From: Chitinophagaceae bacterium
GTDB lineage: Bacteria > Bacteroidota > Bacteroidia > Chitinophagales > Chitinophagaceae
Length of the DNA stretch: 15,674 nucleotides
Reading direction: 5' to 3'
Assembly: GCA_947463755.1 (NCBI GenBank)
Contig: CANHUK010000002.1
Location: 1-15,674, forward strand
This document shows, piece after piece, positions 1-6,175 of this stretch. How positions within the stretch are numbered: position 1 is the stretch's first letter; every line of letters starts with the position of its first letter. The translations under genes were made by a program, and so were the position numbers. The notes under the pieces are model-generated. The model saw nothing but the letters and a program-made list of their open reading frames with translations. It made no database searches and was not told where the DNA came from.

Positions 1-695
1 GCGAGGATCACGGAGGCAACGAGTGCGGCCGTCTCCGTCCTGAGGCGGTGAGTACCGAGTGACACGGGAATGCATCCGGCGGCCACGGCAGATCCGATCT
101 CTTCGGGGGTGAAGTCGCCCTCCGGCCCGATGAGCATCAGGATCGATTGGGATGATGGTGGCTCAGACCGCAATTCAATGCGTGATTCCGGCAAACAATG
201 AGCAATATACCTGCGTACGAACTTTTCCTGCGTCAGCAGATCTGCCAGGCTGGAGGGACTGGCCACTTCGGTCATCCAGGCTTGCCGGGACTGGATCATG
301 GCGCTGACCGCGATGGATTCCAGCCGGTCTGCGCGCATGCGCTCCCGCACGGTGCGCTCTGTCAGTAAAGGAACTACGCACGTCACACCGATTTCCGCCA
401 GCTTTTCCAGCATCCATTCATAGCGCGCTGTATTTTTTACAGGCGATACGGCTACCGTCACCGGACGACGGGTATCCGCCTGCCGTTCGATGGAAAGGAT
501 GCGCACCGAGCAGCGTTTTTTTGCCGACTGTACGATCTCCGCCCGGGCCATTGTACCCTGACCATCCACGAGGATCATCACCTCACCTGCCCGCATCCTC
601 AATACGGACACGACATGACGCGCCGTCTCCTCCGAAAGATCTACAATGCCTTCAGGTTCTGTGAGGGGCTGATGGTAAAAAAAAGGGAGGTCCAT
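1..695 (-). CDS. rsmE: 16S rRNA (uracil1498-N3)-methyltransferase RsmE, 3' end cut by window edge
   Basis: RsmE uses S-adenosylmethionine to methylate N3 of U1498 in the 16S rRNA decoding region of the assembled 30S subunit. The minus-strand frame is open from an ATG at 693-695 to the window edge, giving 231 codons. The family is normally about 235-245 residues, so only the last few residues are missing. Seen in the translation: an N-terminal MDLPFFYHQPL segment typical of the PUA-like domain, a middle QSRQAW segment, and the SPOUT knot motifs GPEGDFTPEEI (about residues 191-201) and LGTHRLRTETAAL (about 214-226), which form the cofactor-binding trefoil knot and are diagnostic for the family. 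The gene begins 46 bases after the dnaB stop on the same strand, so co-transcription with dnaB is likely. An AAGGA lies directly against the ATG, too close to act as a normal ribosome binding site. Confidence 0.95.
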   Translation of the reverse strand, partial: MDLPFFYHQPLTEPEGIVDLSEETARHVVSVLRMRAGEVMILVDGQGTMARAEIVQSAKKRCSVRILSIERQADTRRPVTVAVSPVKNTARYEWMLEKLAEIGVTCVVPLLTERTVRERMRADRLESIAVSAMIQSRQAWMTEVASPSSLADLLTQEKFVRRYIAHCLPESRIELRSEPPSSQSILMLIGPEGDFTPEEIGSAVAAGCIPVSLGTHRLRTETAALVASVIL

Positions 696-741
696 TCCTT
701 ATCCGATTGCCATTCCGGTTATGCGTCACCGTTCGTTCCGA

Positions 742-2310
742 CTAGAAAGGGGCATCCTCATCACCCAGATCGATATCATTCATGCGACTGCCCTTCTGGA
801 TGAACAATCTGGAGGACCCGTCTCCCCCACCGGCGGTCGGTGCATTTTTCCAGTTGCCTTCCGGTAGTCCGGGCCCGGGAAAATCATTATCCTCCATGTC
901 GACGAACTTCTGGATATGCAGCAGGGCACGCAACTTAATGTTTTCCAGCGTACCATTTCGGTGCTTGGCGATGCGCACATGGGTCTCCCCCTTGTTGCTT
1001 TCTCCGAACTCGTTGCTGGTGATGTCGTAATATTCTGGACGATACAGGAACATGACCATGTCGGCGTCTTGTTCGATCGCGCCGGATTCCCTCAGGTCAC
1101 TCAATTGCGGGATCTTGTTGCCATCCTTTCGTTTTTCCACGTCGCGACTTAGCTGGCTGAGCGCAATGATCGGCACTTGAAGCTCCTTTGCGAGCCCCTT
1201 CAGGTTCCGGGAGATCTGGCTGATCTCCTGTTCGCGGTTGGAATTTCTGTCGCCACCGCCACCGGTCATCAGCTGGAGATAGTCGATGATGATGATTCCG
1301 ATGTTGTGCTTGCTTTTAAGACGTCGGCACTTGGCCCTCAGTTCGAAGATGTTGAGGGCAGCGGTATCATCAATGAATATGGGGGCCTTGGAGAGTCGCT
1401 GGATGCCTTTCTTGTAAAGCTGCTGCATTTCATGCTCCTCCATCCGTCCGCGGGAGATCTTTTCCAGCCAGATCTCGCTTTCGGCCGACAGGATACGCTG
1501 CACAAGCTGTCCGGAACTCATCTCCAGGCTGAAGAGCGCGACCGGCGTCGGTTTAGTGGGATGCAGCGCAGCGTTGCGCGCCAGAGTGAGCGCAAAGGCG
1601 GTCTTACCCACGGCGGGACGGGCCGCCAGGATGATCAGGTCGGAGTTCTGCCAGCCGTAGGTCACTTTATCGAGGTGCGTAAAGCCGGAAGGCACACCGG
1701 TGATATCCTCCTGCCGGTTGCGCATATCATCGATCCGCTTGATCGTCTGCATGATGACGGTGTCGATCGAGTCAAAATTCTTCCGGAGGTGGTTGTTGGT
1801 GATCTCAAAAAGCTTGCTCTCGGCAACGTCCAGCAGGTCGAATACATCCGTGGAGTCTTCATAGGCTTCGGTGAGGATCTCACCACTCATGCGGATCAGT
1901 TCCCGCTGGATGAATTTCTGCAGGATGATGCGGGCATGTGCCTCGATGTTGGCGGATGACACCACCGCATTCGTCAGTTTGGAGATGTAGTATGCGCCAC
2001 CGACGATCTCCAGGTCCTGTTTGAATTTGAGTTCTTCTACGACGGTGAGCAGGTCGATCGGCATCTGCTTGTTGGCGAGCGACATCATCGCTGTGAAGAT
2101 CCGCTGGTGCCCGTCCATGTAAAAACACTCCGGCTTCAGGATCTCCACGACGGTATCAAAGGCGCTTTTTTCGAGCATGATGGCGCCCAGAACGGCTTCC
2201 TCCAGTTCCCTTGACTGCGGAGGCACCTTACCAAACACCAGGTTGTTCAGTTCCAGTGGGGGTTTGCGCCGGTTTTTACGGTCGCGGTTCGTATTCGTAG
2301 GCTCTGTCAT
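742..2310 (-). CDS. dnaB: Replicative DNA helicase DnaB
   Basis: DnaB is the hexameric 5'-3' helicase that unwinds DNA at the replication fork and recruits primase. The 522-residue protein is of normal length for Bacteroidota and has no intein. The N-terminal helical domain starts near residue 30 (PPQSRELEEAVLGAIM) and runs to about 175. The RecA-like motor follows: Walker A ARPAVGKT at 230-237, catalytic glutamate in SLEM at 261-264, Walker B IIIIDYLQLM at 339-348, LSDLRESGAIEQDAD at 403-417, and KHRNGTL with the arginine-finger region at 449-455. The last 50 residues are Gly/Asp-rich and end in an acidic DLGDEDAPF tail. The ATG at 2308-2310 is the first plausible start. The gene is divergent from pheT. 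DnaA-box-like sequences and a TAGATTTG element lie upstream. rsmE follows after 46 bases. Confidence 0.98.
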   Translation of the reverse strand: MTEPTNTNRDRKNRRKPPLELNNLVFGKVPPQSRELEEAVLGAIMLEKSAFDTVVEILKPECFYMDGHQRIFTAMMSLANKQMPIDLLTVVEELKFKQDLEIVGGAYYISKLTNAVVSSANIEAHARIILQKFIQRELIRMSGEILTEAYEDSTDVFDLLDVAESKLFEITNNHLRKNFDSIDTVIMQTIKRIDDMRNRQEDITGVPSGFTHLDKVTYGWQNSDLIILAARPAVGKTAFALTLARNAALHPTKPTPVALFSLEMSSGQLVQRILSAESEIWLEKISRGRMEEHEMQQLYKKGIQRLSKAPIFIDDTAALNIFELRAKCRRLKSKHNIGIIIIDYLQLMTGGGGDRNSNREQEISQISRNLKGLAKELQVPIIALSQLSRDVEKRKDGNKIPQLSDLRESGAIEQDADMVMFLYRPEYYDITSNEFGESNKGETHVRIAKHRNGTLENIKLRALLHIQKFVDMEDNDFPGPGLPEGNWKNAPTAGGGDGSSRLFIQKGSRMNDIDLGDEDAPF

Positions 2311-2433
2311 ATCGATCTGATTGGAGGCTGAAGAAACGCATCCGCCGGTCAGGGCGGACGACGAAAATACTCCATCGGACTGATGCCCGCCGCGCTGAGA
2401 TGCGATTAAAGTTCAGCACAGCGGGAGGGGTGA

Positions 2434-2463
2434 TTTTCCACAGTCCGGGCCCGCTTATCCACA
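2434..2463 (+). promoter_or_regulatory. Pair of DnaA-box-like sites upstream of dnaB
   Basis: TTATCCACA at 2455-2463 is a perfect match to the classical DnaA box TTATNCACA. TTTTCCACA at 2434-2442 differs at one position and has the same orientation. Their starts are 21 bases apart, about two helical turns, so two DnaA molecules would sit on the same face of the DNA. The pair lies about 125-155 bases upstream of the dnaB start, just inside the transcript predicted from the TAGATTTG element. Binding by DnaA is inference. Confidence 0.5.
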
Positions 2464-2481
2464 TTTTGACGAGCAGGGGCG

Positions 2482-2489
2482 CAAATCTA
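2482..2489 (-). promoter_or_regulatory. Putative -7 element of the dnaB promoter
   Basis: On the minus strand this reads TAGATTTG, matching the Bacteroidota -7 consensus TAnnTTTG at all fixed positions. No TTG is found at the expected 17-21 base distance; the nearest is 26 bases upstream, so the -33 half is weak. If used, transcription would start near 2475-2478 and leave a leader of roughly 165 bases containing both DnaA-box-like sites. Confidence 0.4.
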
Positions 2490-2496
2490 GGCAAAA

Positions 2497-2520
2497 AATT
2501 GACGACCGCTCCGGTCAATT
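2497..2520. repeat. Inverted repeat AATTGAC-N10-GTCAATT (operator-like)
   Basis: Two perfect 7-base arms (2497-2503 and 2514-2520) are separated by 10 bases. The repeat lies just upstream of the minus-strand TAGATTTG element, where the -33 region of the dnaB promoter would be. Its size and placement suit binding of a dimeric regulator. The partner is unknown, and the site is on the far side from the pheT promoter element. Confidence 0.4.
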
Positions 2521-2608
2521 ATTCCGGTCTTCAGAGATGAGCCCCCGGCCCGGAGCCTGCTCACCGGCCGGATGACAACGAAGGCGCGCGCAAACCGCGG
2601 CCAGACGT

Positions 2609-2616
2609 TATCTTTG
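2609..2616 (+). promoter_or_regulatory. Putative -7 element of the pheT promoter
   Basis: TATCTTTG matches the Bacteroidota TAnnTTTG element. It ends 21 bases before the pheT ATG at 2638, so the expected leader is about 15 bases. No clear TTTG lies 19 bases upstream. The element helps decide the pheT start, because the in-frame ATG at 2572 would be upstream of the transcript. Confidence 0.5.
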
Positions 2617-2637
2617 TCTGAAATCACGTGCGACTTT

Positions 2638-5070
2638 ATGGTGTTATCCTATAAATGGCTGTCCGACTACCTCCCCGTGGAATTGCCGCATGAGAAGTTG
2701 TCGATGATCCTCAACGCCATCGGGCTGGAGGTCGAACGATATGAGGCCTGGGAGGAAGTGACCGGCGGATTGGCCGGTCTGCTCGTCGGCAAAGTGCTGG
2801 AGGTCGTTCAGCATCCGAATGCAGACAGGTTGAAGGTGACGCAGGTAGCACTGGGTACAGGAGCGCCGGTCCAGATCGTATGCGGAGCGCCGAATGTCGC
2901 GGCGGGTCAGACGGTGCTGGTGGCGCCTGTCGGGGCAACCATCCATCCTCCCGGTCATGCGTCCATGACCATGCGGGTCGCGAAGATCCGGGGGGTTGAA
3001 AGTCACGGGATGATCTGCGCGGAGGATGAGGTCGGGCTGGGGGATTCGCACGAAGGGATCATGATCCTCCCCGATGGCCTGCCGGCCGGTATGCCTGCGG
3101 CCGATCATTTCAGGCCCTATTCCGACCACGTCATAGAGATCGGACTGACGCCGAACCGCAGTGATGCCATGAGTCACCTCGGCGTGGCCCGGGACGTATG
3201 CGCATGGCTGCGTCACCACGAGGGCCTGACGGCCGAAGTGCGGCAGCCATTTGACGCCGGCCTGCCGAAGGGTGAGGAAAGCCTTCCCTTCGAGGTCAGG
3301 ATCGAAGCGCCGGACCGCTGTCTGCGCTATGCCGGCGTGGCGATCTCGGGCGTGACCGTGGAACCTTCACCGCGCTGGCTGCAGGACAGGTTGCGCGCCA
3401 TCGGTCTGCGTCCCATCAACAACATCGTGGATATCACGAACTATGTGCTCCATGAGACGGGGCAACCGCTGCACGCCTTCGACGCAGACCGCATCGCAGG
3501 TCAAAGTATCCGCGTCCGGACCCTGGAGGAGGGCACCCGCTTCCGTGGGCTTGACGGAAAGGAGAGATCGCTGTCGTCCGAGGATCTAATGATATGTGAC
3601 GGAAACGGCGAGGGGCTCTGCATCGGCGGTGTCTTCGGCGGGATCGACAGCGGTGTCTCGGACCAGACCCGGAACGTGTTCCTTGAAAGTGCCTGGTTCC
3701 ATCCGGTGTCGATCCGGAAAACATCTTTCCGGCATCAGCTGCGCACCGATGCTGCCACACATTTCGAAAAGGGTGTGGACATCGGACGCACGGCCGATGT
3801 ATTGCAACGGGCAGCAGAACTCATCTGCCGGCTCTCGAACGGCCGCATCGCATCAGCGGTCGTCGACGTGTATCCGTCGCCGGTACCGGCCCGGGAACTG
3901 ACCTTCTCCGGTGATTTCATCCGCAGACTGAGCGGAAAGGCTTACGGAGACGATACGATCGCCGGCATCCTGGTTGCCCTTGGGTTCTCGATAACGGCCC
4001 ACGAGGGTGACCGCATGACAGTGGGCATCCCTTCGCACAAGACAGACATATCATTACCGGCCGACATCGCTGAGGAAGTGATGCGGATCGACGGCTTCGA
4101 CAATATCGCCATCCCGACCCGGGTCAGCTACTCGCCGACCCCCGACCCGCTGGAATACCGCGAGTCTGCCCGCGAGAAGATCTCCGCGGTCATGGTGGGA
4201 CTGGGTTTTCAGGAGATGCTGAACAATTCGATCACGTTCAGCGGGCAGTATACAGAGGAAGAACTGAGCCGGAGTGTCCGCATGATGAACAGTCTGAGCG
4301 CCGAGCTGGATATGCTTCGTCCCTCCATGCTCGAAACCGGACTTCAGGCAGTCGCTCACAACCTGAACCGCAAGAATCTCGACCTGCAGCTCTTTGAATT
4401 TGGAAAGACCTACGCGCAGGATGGCAACGGGGTATATGCAGAGACCGACCGGCTGGCCATATTCCAGACCGGAAGAAGAAGGGCAGAAGGATGGAAGAAG
4501 GATGGCGCTGAGGCGGACCTGTTCTATCTGAAGGGGTTGGTCAATATGATCTTCCGGCAGATCGGCACCCATGAACCGCAGTGGGTTGACGCACCGGCCG
4601 ACCGGCTGGAACTCACACTTTCGGGCATGGTCGGAGGCCGTGTGATGGCCCGGATCGGAAAGGCCGGACGGGAAACCATGGCTCGTTTCGATATCAGGCA
4701 GGATGTCTGGTATGCAGAGATCGACTGGGGAATGCTCCTGGATGCCGCTGCGGCCGCACCGCGTCTGCGCTATCGCGAAGTGCCCCGTTTCCCGGCGGTG
4801 ACCCGGGATCTGGCCTTTGTGGTCGAACGTCATCTGCCTTACGAAAAGATACGCGCTGCCACTGAAGGGCTGAAGCTGGCCAGACTTCGGTCGTTCAGCC
4901 TGTTCGACATATTCGAAAGTGACAAACTGGGAGCCGGTCTTAAGTCAATGGCCATGAGCTTCACTTTCCTGGATGAGGAAAAGACCCTGACGGATGCGGA
5001 AGTCGACGAAATGATTCGCAAGATCGTCACCACCCTTGAAAAGGACCTGGGCGCACAGGTTCGCCGCTGA
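2638..5070 (+). CDS. pheT: Phenylalanine--tRNA ligase beta subunit
   Basis: PheT is the large subunit of the cytoplasmic (alpha-beta)2 phenylalanyl-tRNA synthetase. It binds tRNA-Phe and edits Tyr-tRNA-Phe, while catalysis is in PheS, which is not in this window. The 810-residue product is full length. Domains in order: N-terminal module MVLSYKWLSDYLP; EMAP-II-like tRNA-binding domain about 43-155 (LLVGKVLEVVQHPNADRLKV); B3/B4 editing domain about 215-390 (LRPINNIVDITNYVLHETGQPLHAFD, HFEKGVD); B5 domain about 415-490 (IPSHKTDISLPADIAEEVMRIDGFDNI); catalytic-like core about 500-700 (NNSITFSGQYTE, LFEFGKTY); and the anticodon-binding FDX-ACB domain from about 715 (PRFPAVTRDLAFVVE) to the end. 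The frame is open upstream to an ATG at 2572, but 2638 is chosen because homologues start with MxxSYxWL and a TATCTTTG promoter element lies between the two. The next gene starts 4 bases after the stop. Confidence 0.97.
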   Translation: MVLSYKWLSDYLPVELPHEKLSMILNAIGLEVERYEAWEEVTGGLAGLLVGKVLEVVQHPNADRLKVTQVALGTGAPVQIVCGAPNVAAGQTVLVAPVGATIHPPGHASMTMRVAKIRGVESHGMICAEDEVGLGDSHEGIMILPDGLPAGMPAADHFRPYSDHVIEIGLTPNRSDAMSHLGVARDVCAWLRHHEGLTAEVRQPFDAGLPKGEESLPFEVRIEAPDRCLRYAGVAISGVTVEPSPRWLQDRLRAIGLRPINNIVDITNYVLHETGQPLHAFDADRIAGQSIRVRTLEEGTRFRGLDGKERSLSSEDLMICDGNGEGLCIGGVFGGIDSGVSDQTRNVFLESAWFHPVSIRKTSFRHQLRTDAATHFEKGVDIGRTADVLQRAAELICRLSNGRIASAVVDVYPSPVPARELTFSGDFIRRLSGKAYGDDTIAGILVALGFSITAHEGDRMTVGIPSHKTDISLPADIAEEVMRIDGFDNIAIPTRVSYSPTPDPLEYRESAREKISAVMVGLGFQEMLNNSITFSGQYTEEELSRSVRMMNSLSAELDMLRPSMLETGLQAVAHNLNRKNLDLQLFEFGKTYAQDGNGVYAETDRLAIFQTGRRRAEGWKKDGAEADLFYLKGLVNMIFRQIGTHEPQWVDAPADRLELTLSGMVGGRVMARIGKAGRETMARFDIRQDVWYAEIDWGMLLDAAAAAPRLRYREVPRFPAVTRDLAFVVERHLPYEKIRAATEGLKLARLRSFSLFDIFESDKLGAGLKSMAMSFTFLDEEKTLTDAEVDEMIRKIVTTLEKDLGAQVRR

Positions 5071-5074
5071 ACAA

Positions 5075-5362
5075 ATGACGCCCGTTGCAGACCATATCGC
5101 CCGGTTGAGTTCCAAACTCTCCAAGCTGATCAGGAATTACCGCGCCCTGGAAAAGGAGCACGAGAAGGTGAAGGCGGAGCTGGAGCGTCGGATGGCGGCA
5201 GAGGAGGAACTCCGGACCCGCCACGCCGCGCTGGAGCAACAACTCGCCCTGCTGAACGCCTCCTCGGGAGAGACGGACGAACAGGGCAGACGGGAACTCG
5301 AACGCAAGTTGAGCCATTACATACGGGAGATCGACCGGTGCATCGCCCTGCTGGGTGACTGA
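5075..5362 (+). CDS. Small coiled-coil protein between pheT and zapA
   Basis: This 95-residue protein has no signal peptide and no membrane segment. Residues 5-60 are a nearly continuous charged heptad pattern (LSSKLSKLIRNYRALEKEHE, then KAELERRMAAEEEL), consistent with a coiled coil. A short Gly/Ser/Glu linker follows at about 61-70, then a second helix ending in HYIREIDRCIALLGD. From general knowledge, Bacteroidota commonly encode a short coiled-coil protein with an ending of this kind between pheT and zapA; the family is not functionally assigned as far as I know. The ATG at 5075 is 4 bases after the pheT stop, which implies translational coupling. An in-frame ATG at 5036 lies inside pheT and is rejected because it gives an uncharacteristic N-terminus. 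Its size, coiled coil and position near zapA make a ZapB-like or other ZapA-linked division role possible, but no sequence motif proves it. Confidence 0.8.
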   Translation: MTPVADHIARLSSKLSKLIRNYRALEKEHEKVKAELERRMAAEEELRTRHAALEQQLALLNASSGETDEQGRRELERKLSHYIREIDRCIALLGD

Positions 5363-5367
5363 TGGTG

Positions 5368-5622
5368 TCAGACCCGCTTGACCATCCGGCTGGACTCCTC
5401 GAAAGCACCGAGCGCGTACTCGATCGTGTAGACGCCGTAGGGCAGATCGTTCAATCCACTCCAGCGAAAACTGCGGGAGCCAAGTGGTACTTCGGCGTCC
5501 AGCGTACTGCAGATCACCCCGCAGTCATCTTTCAGAATGGCCCTGAGATAACGGGCGGGCGGATCTGGGAACTCGAAAATAACGCTGTCTATGAAGATCG
5601 GGGTTCTAAGTTTGGCTGACAT
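5368..5622 (-). CDS. Small protein resembling a standalone FlgD-Ig / T9SS sorting-type beta-domain
   Basis: This 84-residue protein is encoded against the direction of its neighbours. Its stop is 5 bases from the stop of the coiled-coil gene, and its start is divergent from zapA. Alternating hydrophobic strands are followed by a DDCG turn (about residues 32-35), RSFRWSGLNDLPYGVYTIEY (about 50-69) and a final SRMVKRV. This order resembles the FlgD Ig-like fold and the C-terminal sorting domains of type IX secretion cargo, which show a G..V, W.G...LP.GVY, K.VK pattern. It has no signal peptide, transmembrane segment or attached cargo domain, so it should be cytoplasmic as encoded. Unlike most genes here it has an AGGAG ribosome binding site at 5629-5633, 6 bases before the ATG. 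The overlapping plus-strand frame looks less protein-like. Function is unknown; the fold assignment is by pattern only. Confidence 0.7.
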   Translation of the reverse strand: MSAKLRTPIFIDSVIFEFPDPPARYLRAILKDDCGVICSTLDAEVPLGSRSFRWSGLNDLPYGVYTIEYALGAFEESSRMVKRV

Positions 5623-5741
5623 TGTCGACTCCTGTGTTGTTTGTGATGCTTTGCGGCGATCACAGGTATGCTGTCAGTTCTTCTAAGGATTGGAAAACGC
5701 ATGGTTGAATTTCAAATATATAAAAAAACATCACACAACAA
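5623..5741. promoter_or_regulatory. Divergent intergenic region between the small beta-domain gene and zapA
   Basis: This 119-base region is AT-rich near zapA. It contains a perfect inverted repeat, TGTGAT-N11-ATCACA, at 5642-5664. The arms resemble half-sites of the CRP/FNR family, but the spacing is longer than the usual one. Both genes are preceded by near-identical A/C-rich leaders: CATCACAAACAACA on the minus strand and CATCACACAACAA on the plus strand just before the zapA ATG. No perfect TAnnTTTG element is seen; TACCTGTG on the minus strand at 5661-5668 is the closest. Confidence 0.4.
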
Positions 5742-6032
5742 ATGCAGGAATTGATCCCGATCAATATCGTCATTGGCGACCGGACCTATCGCGTGCGGAT
5801 CGATGCGGCGGATGAGGAGAAGGTTCGCAAACTGATGAGGCTCATCAACGACAGGATCCTGGATTTCAAGGGCCGCTTCGCAGGAAAGGATATGCAGGAT
5901 TACATCGCGATGGTGATGTTGTGGTTTGTCACCGAACAGGAGCAAAGCCTGCTTCAGGCAGACCAGGCAGCGCTGACAGCGGGTCTGGAAGAGATGGAAA
6001 GGTTGATCGACCAGCAACTCGGGGATCGTTGA
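5742..6032 (+). CDS. zapA: Cell division protein ZapA
   Basis: ZapA binds FtsZ in the cytoplasm and cross-links and bundles its protofilaments at the division ring. The 96-residue protein has family length. Its N-terminal globular part (IPINIVIGDRTYRVRIDAADEEKVRKLMRLINDRI, residues about 5-39) shows the beta-strand pair and helix of the ZapA fold. It is followed by a long C-terminal helix (DYIAMVMLWFVTEQEQSLLQ, then EEMERLIDQQL) that makes the tetrameric coiled coil. The ATG at 5742 sits in an A/C-rich leader without a Shine-Dalgarno sequence. In many Bacteroidota zapA directly follows the small coiled-coil gene; here a minus-strand gene separates them, so zapA probably has its own promoter. 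rny follows after a 143-base structured spacer. Confidence 0.93.
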   Translation: MQELIPINIVIGDRTYRVRIDAADEEKVRKLMRLINDRILDFKGRFAGKDMQDYIAMVMLWFVTEQEQSLLQADQAALTAGLEEMERLIDQQLGDR

Positions 6033-6175
6033 GGCCGGGGGGCCGGGTGTTTCCGGGACGGCGGAGTGGTGTTTCGCCGAGTGCGACCGATTTCGTACCT
6101 TCGTAGATCAACACCCCGGCCCGACCCTTACCGGGTTCAGGAAGGTATCTGTGAATCTGAACAAACCCAACAAAC
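6033..6175 (+). ncRNA. Structured zapA-rny intergenic region: candidate small RNA (possibly 6S RNA) and/or rny leader
   Basis: These 143 bases have unusually strong folding potential. GGCCGGGTGTT (6041-6051) pairs with AACACCCCGGCC (6110-6121) with one bulge, closing an 81-base arm. Inside it CGGCG-11-CGCCG (6059-6079) forms a hairpin. Alternative pairings compete: ACCCCGG with CCGGGT (6113-6136), and TACCTTC (6096-6102) with GAAGGTA (6141-6147). A further hairpin, GTTCAG-16-CTGAAC (6135-6162), stands just before the rny ATG. TACCTTCG at 6096-6103 could be the rny -7 element (one mismatch), and a weak TTG-18-GATCGTTG at the end of zapA could start a transcript near 6037. The position next to zapA recalls 6S RNA, and I have an unverified recollection of ssrS annotations near rny in Bacteroidota. 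I cannot confirm the family from sequence alone. A leader that controls rny is the main alternative. Confidence 0.35.

Larger units (their letters stand above)
2311..2637. other. Divergent dnaB-pheT intergenic region
   Basis: This 327-base region between two divergently transcribed essential genes holds no convincing gene. An open frame continues upstream of pheT to an ATG at 2572, but the pheT promoter element lies downstream of that ATG. Visible content, from the dnaB side: a short hairpin, TCCGCC-6-GGCGGA, at 2341-2358 in the putative dnaB leader; two DnaA-box-like sequences at 2434-2463; a TAGATTTG minus-strand -7 element at 2482-2489; an AATTGAC-10-GTCAATT inverted repeat at 2497-2520; a CCGGCC-15-GGCCGG inverted repeat at 2545-2571; and a TATCTTTG plus-strand -7 element at 2609-2616. 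Confidence 0.8.

Noticed and set aside
1177..1959. 260-codon open frame on the plus strand
   Set aside because: Antisense to the dnaB motor domain; no domain, no promoter and no ribosome binding site of its own.
2572..2637. 22-codon N-terminal extension of pheT from ATG 2572
   Set aside because: The TATCTTTG promoter element at 2609-2616 lies inside it, and the conserved protein begins at MVLSYKWL.
4054..4833. 259-codon open frame on the minus strand
   Set aside because: Antisense to the catalytic-like core of pheT, with no family resemblance.
5362..5619. 85-codon plus-strand frame opposite the small beta-domain gene
   Set aside because: The minus-strand frame has an AGGAG site and a coherent beta-strand pattern; the plus frame has neither.
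5642..5664. CRP binding site
   Set aside because: The TGTGA and TCACA arms are 13 bases apart rather than 6, so it does not fit a standard CRP site; kept only as an unexplained dyad.
6111..6175. TPP riboswitch or SRP RNA ahead of rny
   Set aside because: The ACCCTT and GGAAGG strings suggest these at first sight, but the required conserved cores and pairings are not present.
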